A DNA stretch of 64,000 nucleotides, from NCBI GenBank assembly GCA_016722465.1, contig JADKJC010000013.1:992001-1056000 (forward strand), given 5' to 3'. A program made the translations under genes and the position numbers. Positions 1 to 8,843 of the stretch are shown one piece after another. Source of the stretch: Chitinophagaceae bacterium. GTDB lineage: Bacteria > Bacteroidota > Bacteroidia > Chitinophagales > Chitinophagaceae. How positions within the stretch are numbered: position 1 is the first letter of the stretch; every line of letters begins with the position of its first letter. A model generated the notes under the pieces. The model did no database searches and was not told the DNA's origin. It saw only the letters and a list, made by a program, of their open reading frames with translations.

Positions 1-488
1 CTGATGAATACCAGCTTACTAATACCGAAAAGGAAGTGATCCAGTACATCAACCTGTGCAGGTTATACCCCGCCTTATTTGCAGAGCAGGAATTGAAAAC
101 CTATAATGGACTGCCCGGTATTGAAGACAGGAATTTTGAAAATTATAAAGCAAGCCTTGCAAAAACACTTGCAACCATGCAACCCTGTACTGCACTGAAG
201 CCAGATGAATTGCTGTATGATGATGCCAGGTGCTACGGCAACGAAATATCGAAAAACCAACGCAAGCCGCACGAGCGGATCGATTGCATCAAACGCAATT
301 ATGCAGAGTGCATTTATTATGGAAGTGGTAATGCCAAACACATTGCCATGCAGTGGCTGATTGACAGCGGCATTGAAACACTGGGGCACCGGAGGATCTG
401 CCTGCTGCCTGCCCATCATAAAATAGGCATTAAGGTAAATGCGCATTTTGAGTATGGGTATTGCACCGTTGCTGAGTTTGCTAAATAG
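1..488 (+). CDS. CAP/SCP-like domain protein, 5' end beyond the window
   Basis: The reading frame is open from base 3 to the TAG at 486-488. The GTG at 36 is not a convincing start, because the residues before it (DEYQLTNTEKEV) flow directly into the helix EVIQYINLCRLYP, which resembles the first helix of CAP (CRISP/SCP/PR-1) domains. The C-terminal part carries the other CAP signatures: a central segment ending in AMQWLIDSG, then GHRRICLLPAHHKIGIKV and a closing strand HFEYGYCTVAEF. CAP proteins are usually exported, and their roles in bacteria are mostly unknown. Any signal peptide would lie off the left edge. The family call is by motif pattern only. Confidence 0.6.
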   Translation, partial: DEYQLTNTEKEVIQYINLCRLYPALFAEQELKTYNGLPGIEDRNFENYKASLAKTLATMQPCTALKPDELLYDDARCYGNEISKNQRKPHERIDCIKRNYAECIYYGSGNAKHIAMQWLIDSGIETLGHRRICLLPAHHKIGIKVNAHFEYGYCTVAEFAK

Positions 489-686
489 GCAGCATGCGTT
501 CTCTTAATGAAATGTAAAAAATTACATGTGTTAATCCCCTTTATGGAGAGGGCTGTACATGCACATTGCTTTTGTCGCCTTATTCCGGTAACGTTACCGT
601 TAAATTTATTCGAAAAACAAGATGGAGTTACTATATTTAAGTGCTGAGAATTCAGCTATTCTCACTTCAAAAAATCATTCACTGCT

Positions 687-1076
687 ATGCCTAAAACACC
701 TTCAACCCTTGGACTGCACCTTCGCTACCGGATATGGATAGCGGAAATGAATGCGGATATTACTACACTGAGAATTTTTGATGATTACCTGGCGGAACTG
801 GCACCCGGTAAAAAAGAGGCCCCCTTAAAAAACGCAGTGGAAGAATTTAAAAAACAGTTTAATACCCTCAGAAAAGAGTTGGATGACCTGAAGCATGAGA
901 TGCACCTGCAAAAAATGAAACTGGCTGCCTGTACGAGAGAGGGGAAACCTATGGACAAAAAATTATACAAAACAGATAACCACGCTGCATTAAAAAACCA
1001 CTATACCCGTTTTCGTAAAACCTTCAGTAAAATGAAAACCGGTCTAGGGCTTATCAGTAATAATTGGGCCGGTTAA
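687..1076 (+). CDS. Small coiled-coil protein of unknown function
   Basis: This 129-residue, lysine-rich protein has no signal peptide or membrane segment. Residues 45-80 form a charged heptad-like stretch (EEFKKQFNTLRKELDDLKHE) that should be a coiled coil, followed by a basic C-terminal third. I do not recognise a family. It stands alone between a CAP-like gene and a sugar dehydrogenase. A 7-bp stem (TGAGAAT/ATTCTCA at 645-651 and 658-664, 6-base loop) sits just upstream, in what is probably its 5' leader. The ATG at 687 is the first in frame. Confidence 0.5.
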   Translation: MPKTPSTLGLHLRYRIWIAEMNADITTLRIFDDYLAELAPGKKEAPLKNAVEEFKKQFNTLRKELDDLKHEMHLQKMKLAACTREGKPMDKKLYKTDNHAALKNHYTRFRKTFSKMKTGLGLISNNWAG

Positions 1077-1162
1077 TAGCAAGTAATGCCAAAGGTTTTA
1101 AAAACTGCTTGAACTGAATGGTTGCCTGGTTATCTTTATGGTTCATTTCAACAACAAATAAC

Positions 1163-2398
1163 ATGCAGTTAAAAACATTCTTACATACTGCCGCAATTCT
1201 TTTTATCGCATTCGCAGCAGGTTGCGCCGGCAATAACAGCGCCTCAACTTACATCAGTATTAATGATAGTTCAAAACAAGCATCGGTAGAAACGCAAAAG
1301 CCAAACAGTAATTACAAACCCGCTTTTGAAGGACAGACAAGGATCGCTGCAGCAAAAACAACCACTCCCTATCAAGTGAAGAGAATTGCAGAAAAACTGG
1401 GCAGGCCATGGGCCATCATTTCTCTGCCAGATGGTCGTTTGCTCATCACAGAAAAATCAGGCTACATGGAAATACATGATACCAATGGAGCATTGATAAA
1501 AAAAATCACCGGTTTTCCACAGGTAGATGATAACGGGCAGGGCGGAATGCTGGATGTGGCGCTTGACACTGCTTTTGCAAAAAACAAAACGATCTACTGG
1601 TCGTTTTCAAAAAAGCAGGAACCCGGTAACCTTACAGCGGTGGCCAAAGGCCAATTGAATGAGATCAATGGCACCATCGACAACCCTATTGTGATATTCC
1701 AGGCAACACCCGCTTTAAACAGCAACCTGCATTTTGGCTCCCGGCTCATCTTTGATAAAGACGGTTGTCTTTTTGTAAGTACAGGCGAAAGATCCATATT
1801 AGAAGGCAGGGCGCAGGCACAGTTGCTGCAGGCAGGGCTGGGCAAAATATTCAAGATTACCACCGATGGCAAGCCTGCTCCAGGAAATCCTTTTTTGAAC
1901 CAGGCTGGTGCCGTGCCTGAAATATATGCGTACGGCATCCGCAATAGTCAAAGCCTGGATATTAACCCGGCTACAGGCGAGTTATGGGAAGCAGAGTTTG
2001 GGCCAAGGGGCGGTGATGAAATCAATATCATCAAACCCGGCAAAAATTATGGCTGGCCAGTGATCACTTATGGTATTGAATATAGTGGCGAACCGATTGG
2101 CACTCCCATTCAGCAAAAGGAAGGAATGGAGCAACCTGTTTATTACTGGGACCCGGTGATCTCTCCCAGCGGCATGAGTTTTTATAAAGGCAATGCTATA
2201 CCGGAATGGGAAAACAACCTGTTCATTGGCGCATTGAGCGGCTCCCATATTGCACGCCTTGTGATTGTAAATAATAAGGTAGTGGGAGAAGAACGTTTGC
2301 TTACGGGCAGGCAGGAACGCTTTCGTGATGTGGCTTATATGAACGGAATGCTCTTTACCGTTACCGATAATGGAAACCTCTACAGGATCAGTAAATAA
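1163..2398 (+). CDS. PQQ-dependent aldose sugar dehydrogenase-like lipoprotein
   Basis: Soluble glucose/aldose sugar dehydrogenase family (YliI/GSDH), a six-bladed beta-propeller that oxidises aldoses using PQQ. I chose the ATG at 1163 over the in-frame one at 1118 because it begins a clean lipoprotein signal (MQLKTFLHTAAILFIAFAAGC), with the lipobox Cys at residue 21. Family motifs follow in order: GRPWAIISLPDGRLLITEK, GMLDVALD, LHFGSRLIFDKDG, GLGKIFKITTDG, AYGIRNSQSL, FGPRGGDEINII and NYGWPVITYG. At 411 residues the length is normal. It is probably tethered to a membrane on the periplasmic or surface side. No PQQ synthesis genes are in the window, so the cofactor is inferred from the family. 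Confidence 0.85.
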   Translation: MQLKTFLHTAAILFIAFAAGCAGNNSASTYISINDSSKQASVETQKPNSNYKPAFEGQTRIAAAKTTTPYQVKRIAEKLGRPWAIISLPDGRLLITEKSGYMEIHDTNGALIKKITGFPQVDDNGQGGMLDVALDTAFAKNKTIYWSFSKKQEPGNLTAVAKGQLNEINGTIDNPIVIFQATPALNSNLHFGSRLIFDKDGCLFVSTGERSILEGRAQAQLLQAGLGKIFKITTDGKPAPGNPFLNQAGAVPEIYAYGIRNSQSLDINPATGELWEAEFGPRGGDEINIIKPGKNYGWPVITYGIEYSGEPIGTPIQQKEGMEQPVYYWDPVISPSGMSFYKGNAIPEWENNLFIGALSGSHIARLVIVNNKVVGEERLLTGRQERFRDVAYMNGMLFTVTDNGNLYRISK

Positions 2399-2448
2399 TA
2401 AACAATGACAGGATAATTCAATACAGCTTAATTGTTCTTTCGTGGTTA

Positions 2449-3438
2449 TTAATGATAGTAAACAACCAGTTTGGGATGTTCGGCGGTATTGGCATTGAAA
2501 CTTGAAGTATATTGACGGATATTATAAGTAACTTCTGTTTGTAATTTTATTAAAAAACCGTTATTACCATTGGTTATCATATCCTTCACCAGCCCTGTTA
2601 CATTAATGATGTTATTATCAAAAGCGGTTATACTTTGAGGAATCGAAGCCTGGTTTGTACTTGTTACAGTTGGGGCATTATTCCAGCTATAAGGGCAAGG
2701 CAGACTCCAGGAAGAAGTTATTCGCTTGATAATACAGGCATTACTAGTTCCATAATGGGGGTCTACCGTATTACCTCCTAACGGATTGTCGACAGCATAC
2801 AAAAATAATTTTACGCTGTCTATAACAGCCGTTAAGGGTATGGCAGAATAGTCAAATTTTAATATTTGCTGCGATGTAAGGGGATTGCCAAACGCCGTCC
2901 AGGCCTGCATCGTAATTTGTGTATTGCCGCTGCCGGCCAACAGATCCGGGGTATAGCTGTTATAATTCAATTCATACGCATTGCTTGCAGGCTGAATGGT
3001 CAGCACATTTTGACAATTACCATTACTCCATTGTGGCACACCACCGCAAATAGTCAATACCTGCCCGTTCAACCCAAGTGGGATCATTACCCATTTTGTT
3101 CCATCCCAATACTGCATATCTCCGTAAGAATTTGCCCTGTTAACTACAGGCACCCATTGTGCTCCATCCCAATAGTAATAACCAGGTTTTACGTTGTTAG
3201 GTGTAGACCCTGAGGTAGCAGTATTAAAAACCAACAATCCTGTCGCCGGGCTGGTGACCGGGATGGCGTTGTTAATTGCAGTTAGTGCAACCCGTGGAGG
3301 TAAAAAACCTTTATTGGTAGCTGACACATCAAGCTGTGCGGAAGAATCAGGAGTGCTTGTTCCAATACCTACATTTTGTGCATCAAGATTAAAAAAAGAA
3401 AACAGAAGGAAAAGAGTAAGGGTGTAAGAATATCGCAT
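2449..3438 (-). CDS. Secreted DNRLRE-domain protein with Bacteroidota cell-surface N-terminus
   Basis: A 329-residue protein with a signal peptide (MRYSYTLTLFLLFSFFNLDAQ). The next segment, VGIGTSTPDSSAQLDVSATN, is the N-terminal module seen on many Bacteroidota surface proteins and tail-fibre-like adhesins, and is followed by a WDGAQWVPV-type repeat. The C-terminal half (from about residue 155) resembles a DNRLRE/TNRC-type beta-sandwich: LKFDYSAIPLTAVIDSVKLF, a conserved NWNNAP-like segment (SWNNAPTV) and VTGLVKDMITNGNNGFLIKL. No T9SS sorting domain is visible at the C-terminus, and the enzymatic role, if any, is unknown. It converges on the sugar dehydrogenase gene with a 50-base gap. Confidence 0.6.
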   Translation of the reverse strand: MRYSYTLTLFLLFSFFNLDAQNVGIGTSTPDSSAQLDVSATNKGFLPPRVALTAINNAIPVTSPATGLLVFNTATSGSTPNNVKPGYYYWDGAQWVPVVNRANSYGDMQYWDGTKWVMIPLGLNGQVLTICGGVPQWSNGNCQNVLTIQPASNAYELNYNSYTPDLLAGSGNTQITMQAWTAFGNPLTSQQILKFDYSAIPLTAVIDSVKLFLYAVDNPLGGNTVDPHYGTSNACIIKRITSSWSLPCPYSWNNAPTVTSTNQASIPQSITAFDNNIINVTGLVKDMITNGNNGFLIKLQTEVTYNIRQYTSSFNANTAEHPKLVVYYH

Positions 3439-3536
3439 ACATTAGATTTAATGCAAATTAAACGAAATAAATCTAATTTTCTCCAATTGACTACCCGTCA
3501 CAGCTCAGAATATTAGCCTCAAACATTATTTATTAA

Positions 3537-3544
3537 TACATTTG
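3537..3544 (+). promoter_or_regulatory. Candidate Bacteroidota promoter (-7 box) of the heptose operon
   Basis: TACATTTG matches the Bacteroidota -7 consensus TAnnTTTG and lies 28 bases before the ATG at 3573. The -33 region is weak (TTAG near 3513). This is a pattern match only. Confidence 0.4.
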
Positions 3545-3572
3545 CGGCGTTCTGTAACGAAATAAAATCATT

Positions 3573-4295
3573 ATGTATTTAAAGTACTTTTTTATACAAA
3601 ACACAAAAGCTATTTTTTCATTTTTAAAACTGCATGTGATATTTGGCCCCTTCAGCGGATTATTCCGCAACCTGGCTTACCTGTCCATGCAGTCAAAATG
3701 GATCAGTCAAAATAAAAAAATTCCTTTTAACGATTTCTTTACCTGGAACAGAAACAGGGACAAACGACTCAGCCTCTATGCTTTTTTAAACAACGAAATT
3801 ATTAAAGACGCCCCTGTTAACTATCTTGAATTTGGTGTAGCCAATGGCGGATCTTTTTACTGGTGGCTGGAAAACCACAAAAACCCGGCATCAAAATTCC
3901 ATGGGTTTGACACTTTCAGCGGACTGCCCGAAGACTGGGGACATTTTAAAAAAGGGGAAATGAATAACGGCAATGAAGTATTAAAAACCACGGATACAAG
4001 GGTTAGTTTTTACCAGGGACTTTTTCAACAAACATTGCCGGGCTTTTTAAAAAACTTTAAAAATGATACCCTGACGGTGATACATATGGATGCAGATCTA
4101 TACTCATCCACCTTATACACACTCACGTCTTTTGCTCCCTATTTAAAAAAAGGTGACCTTATTTTCTTTGATGAATTTTGTGTACCCACCCATGAATTCC
4201 TGGCATTTAAAAACTTTACTGAATCCTATTATATCAACCTGCAACCGGTTGCTGCCTCTAATAACTATTTGTTCACTGCCTTTCAAGTAGTATAA
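3573..4295 (+). CDS. TylF/MycF-like class I SAM-dependent methyltransferase
   Basis: A 240-residue protein with a Rossmann methyltransferase core: the SAM-binding motif I is YLEFGVANGGSF (about residues 88-99), followed by FHGFDTFSGLPEDW and the acidic motif VIHMDADLYSSTLYTL with FFDEFCVP. These are hallmarks of the macrocin-O-methyltransferase (TylF) group, which often methylates sugars. The first 60 residues are hydrophobic and basic and may sit on the membrane. Only 3 bases separate it from gmhA, so it heads a four-gene operon, and methylation of a heptose-containing glycan is a reasonable inference. The substrate is not determined by the sequence. Confidence 0.7.
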   Translation: MYLKYFFIQNTKAIFSFLKLHVIFGPFSGLFRNLAYLSMQSKWISQNKKIPFNDFFTWNRNRDKRLSLYAFLNNEIIKDAPVNYLEFGVANGGSFYWWLENHKNPASKFHGFDTFSGLPEDWGHFKKGEMNNGNEVLKTTDTRVSFYQGLFQQTLPGFLKNFKNDTLTVIHMDADLYSSTLYTLTSFAPYLKKGDLIFFDEFCVPTHEFLAFKNFTESYYINLQPVAASNNYLFTAFQVV

Positions 4296-4298
4296 TCA

Positions 4299-4889
4299 AT
4301 GTCAAATAAAATAAAAGAAATCATCAGCACTTCTATTTCAGTAAAACAACAGTTACTGGCCGATGAAAGAATCATTGCTGTTGTTGCCGAGTGTGTTGAA
4401 GTAATTGTTGCTGCTTTTAAAACCGGCAACAAAGTGTTGTTCTGCGGTAATGGTGGCAGTGCTGCAGATGCCCAGCACCTGGCAGCAGAATTCAGCGGCA
4501 GGTTTTATATTGACAGGCCGGCCTTGCCTGCCGAAGCGCTGCATTGCAACACTTCATATTTAACTGCTGTGGCCAATGATTACAGTTACGACATGATCTA
4601 TGCAAGACTGTTACAGGGTATTGGTATCAAAGGCGATGTACTGATCGGGTTAAGCACTTCCGGCAACAGCAATAATATTTTAAAAGCCTTTGAAGTTGCG
4701 AAACAAAAAAAAATGATCACGATTGGTTTTACTGGTTTAACGGGTGGTGCAATGAAAGAACTATCCGGTTATTTATTGAATGTTCCTTCAACAGATACCC
4801 CAAGGATACAGGAGTGCCATATATTATTGGGCCATATCATTTGCCAATTGGTGGAAGAAAAATTATTCGCCCCCCCAACACATCAATAA
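4299..4889 (+). CDS. gmhA: Phosphoheptose isomerase GmhA
   Basis: Converts sedoheptulose 7-phosphate to D-glycero-D-manno-heptose 7-phosphate in the cytoplasm, the first step to ADP- or GDP-heptose. The 196-residue length is normal. The SIS-domain signature FCGNGGSAADAQHLAAEFSG (about residues 48-67) is diagnostic of the GmhA/DiaA group, with LIGLSTSGNSNNI later and the C-terminal ECHILLGHIICQLVE. It sits directly in front of a nucleotidyltransferase and a HAD phosphatase of the same pathway, which favours GmhA over DiaA. Confidence 0.88.
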   Translation: MSNKIKEIISTSISVKQQLLADERIIAVVAECVEVIVAAFKTGNKVLFCGNGGSAADAQHLAAEFSGRFYIDRPALPAEALHCNTSYLTAVANDYSYDMIYARLLQGIGIKGDVLIGLSTSGNSNNILKAFEVAKQKKMITIGFTGLTGGAMKELSGYLLNVPSTDTPRIQECHILLGHIICQLVEEKLFAPPTHQ

Positions 4890-4903
4890 CTCCACACTGT
4901 ACA

Positions 4904-5685
4904 ATGTCAAAACAAGCAATCATACTTGCAGGCGGTCTTGGTACCAGGTTACGGTCAGTTGTGAATGATGTACCCAAATGCATGGCTCCCGTCAACGGAA
5001 TTCCCTTTATTCATTTTATTGTTTCTTGGTTAAAAAACGAGGGCATTGAAAGTTTCATTTTTTCATTGGGTTACAAACATGCGGTCATTACCTCCTACCT
5101 GGAAAAAACTTTTCCTGACCTTGAAAAAAAATACAGCATAGAAACAGAGCCCCTTGGCACTGGTGGTGCCATTCAAAAAGCCTGCAGTATGGTAACAGGT
5201 GAGCAGGTACTGGTGATCAACGGCGATACCCTTTTCAATATCAACATCGGCAGCCTGGTAAAAACACACATTGAAAAAAGAGCAGCCTGCAGCATTGCGT
5301 TAAAAGAAATGAAGCAGTTCAGCCGGTATGGTGCAGTTGAGCTGGATGCAAACGGGCGAATTACCGCATTCCATGAAAAACAATATTGCGAAAAAGGGTT
5401 GATCAATGGCGGCATTTATGTAATTGAGGTCGTTCCCTTTTAAATAAAAAACTACCTGCAGTATTTTCTTTTGAAAAAGATTATCTCGAAAAATTCATAG
5501 CAACCGACCTCATCATCGGGGAACAAAAAGATTATTATTTTATTGACATCGGCATCCCTGAAGATTACCAGAAATTTACCGACGACTACCTGCTGATACT
5601 TTCAAAGTATGCATATCAAAAAGCAGAACCAGCTGGTGCAGTATCATTTTTTCTTGAATTATTAACAGCTGTTACAACTGATTAA
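4904..5685 (+). CDS. hddC: HddC-like sugar-1-phosphate nucleotidyltransferase, frameshifted
   Basis: Transfers a nucleotide to heptose 1-phosphate (GDP-heptose if truly HddC). The ATG at 4904 gives MSKQAIILAGGLGTRLRS, the classic nucleotidyltransferase start with the G-G-x-G-T-R-L loop; PKCMAPVNGIPFI, GTGGAI and LVINGDTLF follow. The frame ends early at a TAA (5441-5443), but the -1 frame from 5431 carries on without a break as RSLLNKKLPAVFSFEKDY and FIDIGIPEDYQKF, the expected C-terminus, to a TAA at 5683-5685. One base is therefore missing near 5429-5431. The joined length of about 260 residues is normal. The break is probably sequence error, since the second part keeps perfect family similarity. 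Confidence 0.78.
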
Positions 5686-5690
5686 ACAAT

Positions 5691-6266
5691 ATGATCAATT
5701 TCAAACCAGGCAACAACTGGACACTCTTTCTTGACCGGGATGGCGTACTCAATCACCAGAAAGAAGGCAGTTATATTTTCAGCTGGGATGAATTTATTTT
5801 TTATGACGGGGTAATCCAATCGATGCCCGTGCTTGCTAAATATTTCAAACACATTTTCATTGTTACCAACCAACGGGGTGTTGGCAAAGGCTTGATGACT
5901 GAAAAGGACCTGCACCATATCCATCGCAACATGCAGAAAAGTATTGAACTGGCCGGAGGCAGGATTGATGGTATTTATTACTGTACAGAGCTGGAGGCGG
6001 AGAGTACCTGCCGTAAACCCAATACCGGCATGGCGTTAAAAGCAAAAGAAGAGCACCCGGATATTGACTTCAGCCAATCGATCATGGTGGGCAATTCTTT
6101 CAGTGACATGGAATTTGGAAGAAACATCGGCGCTGCAACTGTTTTTTTAACCACTACCAAACCTGTAGTTGACAATAACGATAACAGGATGGATGCGGTG
6201 TATAAATCCCTGGCTGATTTTGCGGATGCCCCTACCCCATCTTCGTTAATATTTTCGTTAATTTGA
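5691..6266 (+). CDS. gmhB: D-glycero-D-manno-heptose bisphosphatase GmhB (HAD family)
   Basis: A HAD-IIIA phosphatase expected to remove the 7-phosphate of heptose 1,7-bisphosphate. Motif I is LFLDRDGVLN (nucleophile Asp15, acid Asp17), motif II is FIVTNQRGVGKG, the CRKP segment gives the motif III Lys, and VGNSFSDMEFGRNIG is motif IV. The zinc loop of the enteric enzyme is only partly present: two Cys remain (YYC and TCRKP) in a shortened loop without the His. It starts 5 bases after the nucleotidyltransferase, so it is in the same operon. No heptose 7-phosphate kinase gene is in the cluster. Confidence 0.82.
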   Translation: MINFKPGNNWTLFLDRDGVLNHQKEGSYIFSWDEFIFYDGVIQSMPVLAKYFKHIFIVTNQRGVGKGLMTEKDLHHIHRNMQKSIELAGGRIDGIYYCTELEAESTCRKPNTGMALKAKEEHPDIDFSQSIMVGNSFSDMEFGRNIGAATVFLTTTKPVVDNNDNRMDAVYKSLADFADAPTPSSLIFSLI

Positions 6267-6310
6267 TAACGGTTGATTTAATTGATAACCCTTTAGTTTA
6301 ATTTTATTGC

Positions 6311-7321
6311 ATGAGGAAAACCTTCCTGTTTATAGCTTTCAGCATTGTAATGGCAACTGTGTCTGCCCAGTATATCAGCAAAAATGACATGAACTATCTG
6401 CAGCAAAAAGAAGATACATTGAAAGACTATGCCAATAAAATAGTGAATGGTCAAAGTGCTTCTATCCGTTTTAACAACGACAGCCTTTTTACAAGGTTGT
6501 TTGTAAGGGCACTTAAAACACCTTACTCTTTTCAATTTCCTTTTGACTCGCTGCAAACCATTTCAAAACTCTATGCACCCGACAGCAGTTTCCGCATTTT
6601 CACCTGGCAAATGGTAGTGAATGACAATTTAACAAGGCAGCATGGCGCCATACAAATGAAAACTGCAGACGGCGCTTTAAAACTGTTTCCATTAATTGAC
6701 AAATCGGATGTAACAACCAATATTACTGATACCGCCGGCAATAATAAAGGCTGGATCGGTGCTGTTTATTACAGGATCATACAAACCAGCAGCAGCAACC
6801 AGCATTATTATACACTGCTCGGTTACGATGAACACAACATGAAGAGCAACAGGAAGATCATTGAAGTGCTTAGTTTCAGCAATGATGAGCCAATGTTTGG
6901 CGGCCGCTTTTTTAGTTTTGAAGAAGACACTGTATTTAAATCTTCCACCAGCCGTTATGTAATGGAATATAAAAAAACAGCAGGTGCAAGGCTTACTTAC
7001 GACAAGGATATGCAGATGATTGTGTTGGAGCATTTAGAATCTGAGACGGGAGAAAATCAAAAAAAATGGACCTATGTGCCGGATGGCGATTACGAAGGCT
7101 TCAAATGGAAAAATGGTAAATGGGTACACATTGAAAAAATATTTACCCAGGTAACCCCCGAAGGACAGGCCCCAATGCCCACGCCCATAAAAGATGCCAT
7201 GGGCAATACCATTGATGAAAAATTGCAGGATAATGTGCCTGCTGAAGAAAAACCTGCTGAAGAAAAAAAACCGGCAGTAACTAAACCGGTTAAACCTGTT
7301 AAGCAGAAAGTTAAAAATTAA
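6311..7321 (+). CDS. Exported protein of unknown function with a Lys/Pro-rich tail
   Basis: A 336-residue protein with a clear signal peptide (MRKTFLFIAFSIVMATVSAQ). The middle part (residues 90-260) has a regular beta-rich pattern (YYTLLGYDEHN, FGGRFFSF, ARLTYDKDMQMIVLEHL), and the last 45 residues are low-complexity PAEEKPAEEKKPAVTKP. It resembles a conserved Bacteroidota hypothetical family, but I cannot assign a function. It follows gmhB by 44 bases on the same strand. Confidence 0.6.
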   Translation: MRKTFLFIAFSIVMATVSAQYISKNDMNYLQQKEDTLKDYANKIVNGQSASIRFNNDSLFTRLFVRALKTPYSFQFPFDSLQTISKLYAPDSSFRIFTWQMVVNDNLTRQHGAIQMKTADGALKLFPLIDKSDVTTNITDTAGNNKGWIGAVYYRIIQTSSSNQHYYTLLGYDEHNMKSNRKIIEVLSFSNDEPMFGGRFFSFEEDTVFKSSTSRYVMEYKKTAGARLTYDKDMQMIVLEHLESETGENQKKWTYVPDGDYEGFKWKNGKWVHIEKIFTQVTPEGQAPMPTPIKDAMGNTIDEKLQDNVPAEEKPAEEKKPAVTKPVKPVKQKVKN

Positions 7322-7493
7322 AAAAAGAGCATATTCCTGCTTATTGATTTTCTTAAAAAACCCACTTATAGATTCCTGTTAAAATTTAGGATATTAGAAT
7401 ATAAATTTATATTTTACAGGCAGTAAATAAATTTTACTGTGGTTGGCTTTTCCATTGGCAGCCATTCTGAAAAACCAAAACATATCCAATATC

Positions 7494-7781
7494 ATGTCAA
7501 ACCATTACTCAAAAAGTAGTAACCCTGCACCAATTATTTTTGCGTTAAGCCTGCTTGTTTCATTATTTTGGCTCACTGGCCGTTTTGTAAATATTTACAA
7601 CAATAAGATCGCAGCCGCCCTTTTTGAGATTTTGTGGTTGCCCATGTTAATGATGTTATTCGCCCTTCCATTAGTGTCTGTTATCTATTGGTCACAAAAA
7701 AAATTCACCTGGAATTCCCTATACCCATGGAGTTTGCTTTTAATAACTGCGGCTGTTTTTTTTATGATAACACATAAATAG
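7494..7781 (+). CDS. Small membrane protein, three predicted helices
   Basis: I prefer the ATG at 7494 (MSNHYSKSSNPAP), giving 95 residues; the TTG at 7443 adds a non-conserved leader. Three hydrophobic segments are visible: IIFALSLLVSLFWLTG, FEILWLPMLMMLFALPLVSV and LYPWSLLLITAAVFFM. I do not recognise a family. Confidence 0.45.
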   Translation: MSNHYSKSSNPAPIIFALSLLVSLFWLTGRFVNIYNNKIAAALFEILWLPMLMMLFALPLVSVIYWSQKKFTWNSLYPWSLLLITAAVFFMITHK

Positions 7782-7916
7782 GTGTACAAGTTTCGATGAG
7801 TGATTTCTGCAGTATTTCCTGCAGCACACAACACTTCAATTATCTTAATTACGTTTGAATCCAGCTTAATCTGCAAACAGTTTATCCATCAAATAAGTTT
7901 CCTTACTTTTGGCCCC

Positions 7917-8843
7917 ATGTCAAAACCAGTAATTTGTATAGGGGCGGCGTTGGTTGATGACCTCTATCATGCCCACGAACCAATGATGATGCATACCACC
8001 AACGAAGTGACCCAAACCCGTACTGCCGGCGGCGTGGCCAGAAATATAGCCCACCAGTTGTCATTACTTGACATCCCTGTTCAACTCATCAGCGTTTTTG
8101 GAAAAGACAACGATGGTGACTGGCTGAAACAGGTATGCAGCGATGCCGGAATAAAATTAGATGCCTCCATTATGGATGCATCCGTTACAGGAAAATACAC
8201 CGCTTTAATTGATAAGGACGGCTCTATGTTCACGGCTTTGCTAACCAATGCGGCGCTTCATATGATAACACCGGAATACCTGCAAAAGCATGAAGACTTA
8301 CTAACTTCAGCGGCCTATTTGCTGGCAGATGCCAACATCAGTGTGGAAAGCATGAACTGGCTGATACGCTTTGCCAATTTAAACAGCATCAGGTTGATTA
8401 TTGAACCGGTTTCGGTTCCGCCTGCCAAAAAGATTGCCGCCTGCAATTTTGAAGGGTTGTACTTAATAACACCCAACGAAGATGAACTGCCTTCTTTATG
8501 CAGTGAAGCTGCTGCTACTACCGATGAACAGGTACAGGAACTGCTGAACAAAGGCATACAATATGTTTGGCTGCATAAAGGCAAACTGGGATCTGCCCTG
8601 TATAAAAAAACAGAGACCTTACAACTGAACGCACCGATGGCCAATGTGGTGGATTGCACCGGCGCCGGGGATGGTTCAGTAAGCGGGTTCATCCTGTCAA
8701 AATACTTTGGAAAAGACAACCTGAACAGCCTGCGTACTGCCCATACACTTTCTGCAGAAATACTGCAGGTGCATGGAGCCATTGCTACTCACCTGAACCA
8801 GGAAAAATTACTGAACTCCGTTTCTAAATATTACGAAGAATGA
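7917..8843 (+). CDS. psuK: PfkB-family kinase, probable pseudouridine kinase PsuK
   Basis: Phosphorylates pseudouridine to pseudouridine 5'-phosphate. The start at 7917 gives MSKPVICIGAALVDDLYHA, the usual beginning of ribokinase-like PfkB enzymes; longer in-frame starts upstream are not conserved. The N-terminal substrate signature AGGVARNIAHQLSLL and the C-terminal anion-hole motif DCTGAGDGSVSGF, with catalytic Asp, are present. The 308-residue length is normal. Its stop overlaps the start of psuG by 4 bases (ATGA), indicating translational coupling, and that partner is the main reason for choosing pseudouridine over other nucleosides or sugars. A TACTTTTG box at 7904-7911 lies only 5 bases before the ATG. 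Confidence 0.82.
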   Translation: MSKPVICIGAALVDDLYHAHEPMMMHTTNEVTQTRTAGGVARNIAHQLSLLDIPVQLISVFGKDNDGDWLKQVCSDAGIKLDASIMDASVTGKYTALIDKDGSMFTALLTNAALHMITPEYLQKHEDLLTSAAYLLADANISVESMNWLIRFANLNSIRLIIEPVSVPPAKKIAACNFEGLYLITPNEDELPSLCSEAAATTDEQVQELLNKGIQYVWLHKGKLGSALYKKTETLQLNAPMANVVDCTGAGDGSVSGFILSKYFGKDNLNSLRTAHTLSAEILQVHGAIATHLNQEKLLNSVSKYYEE

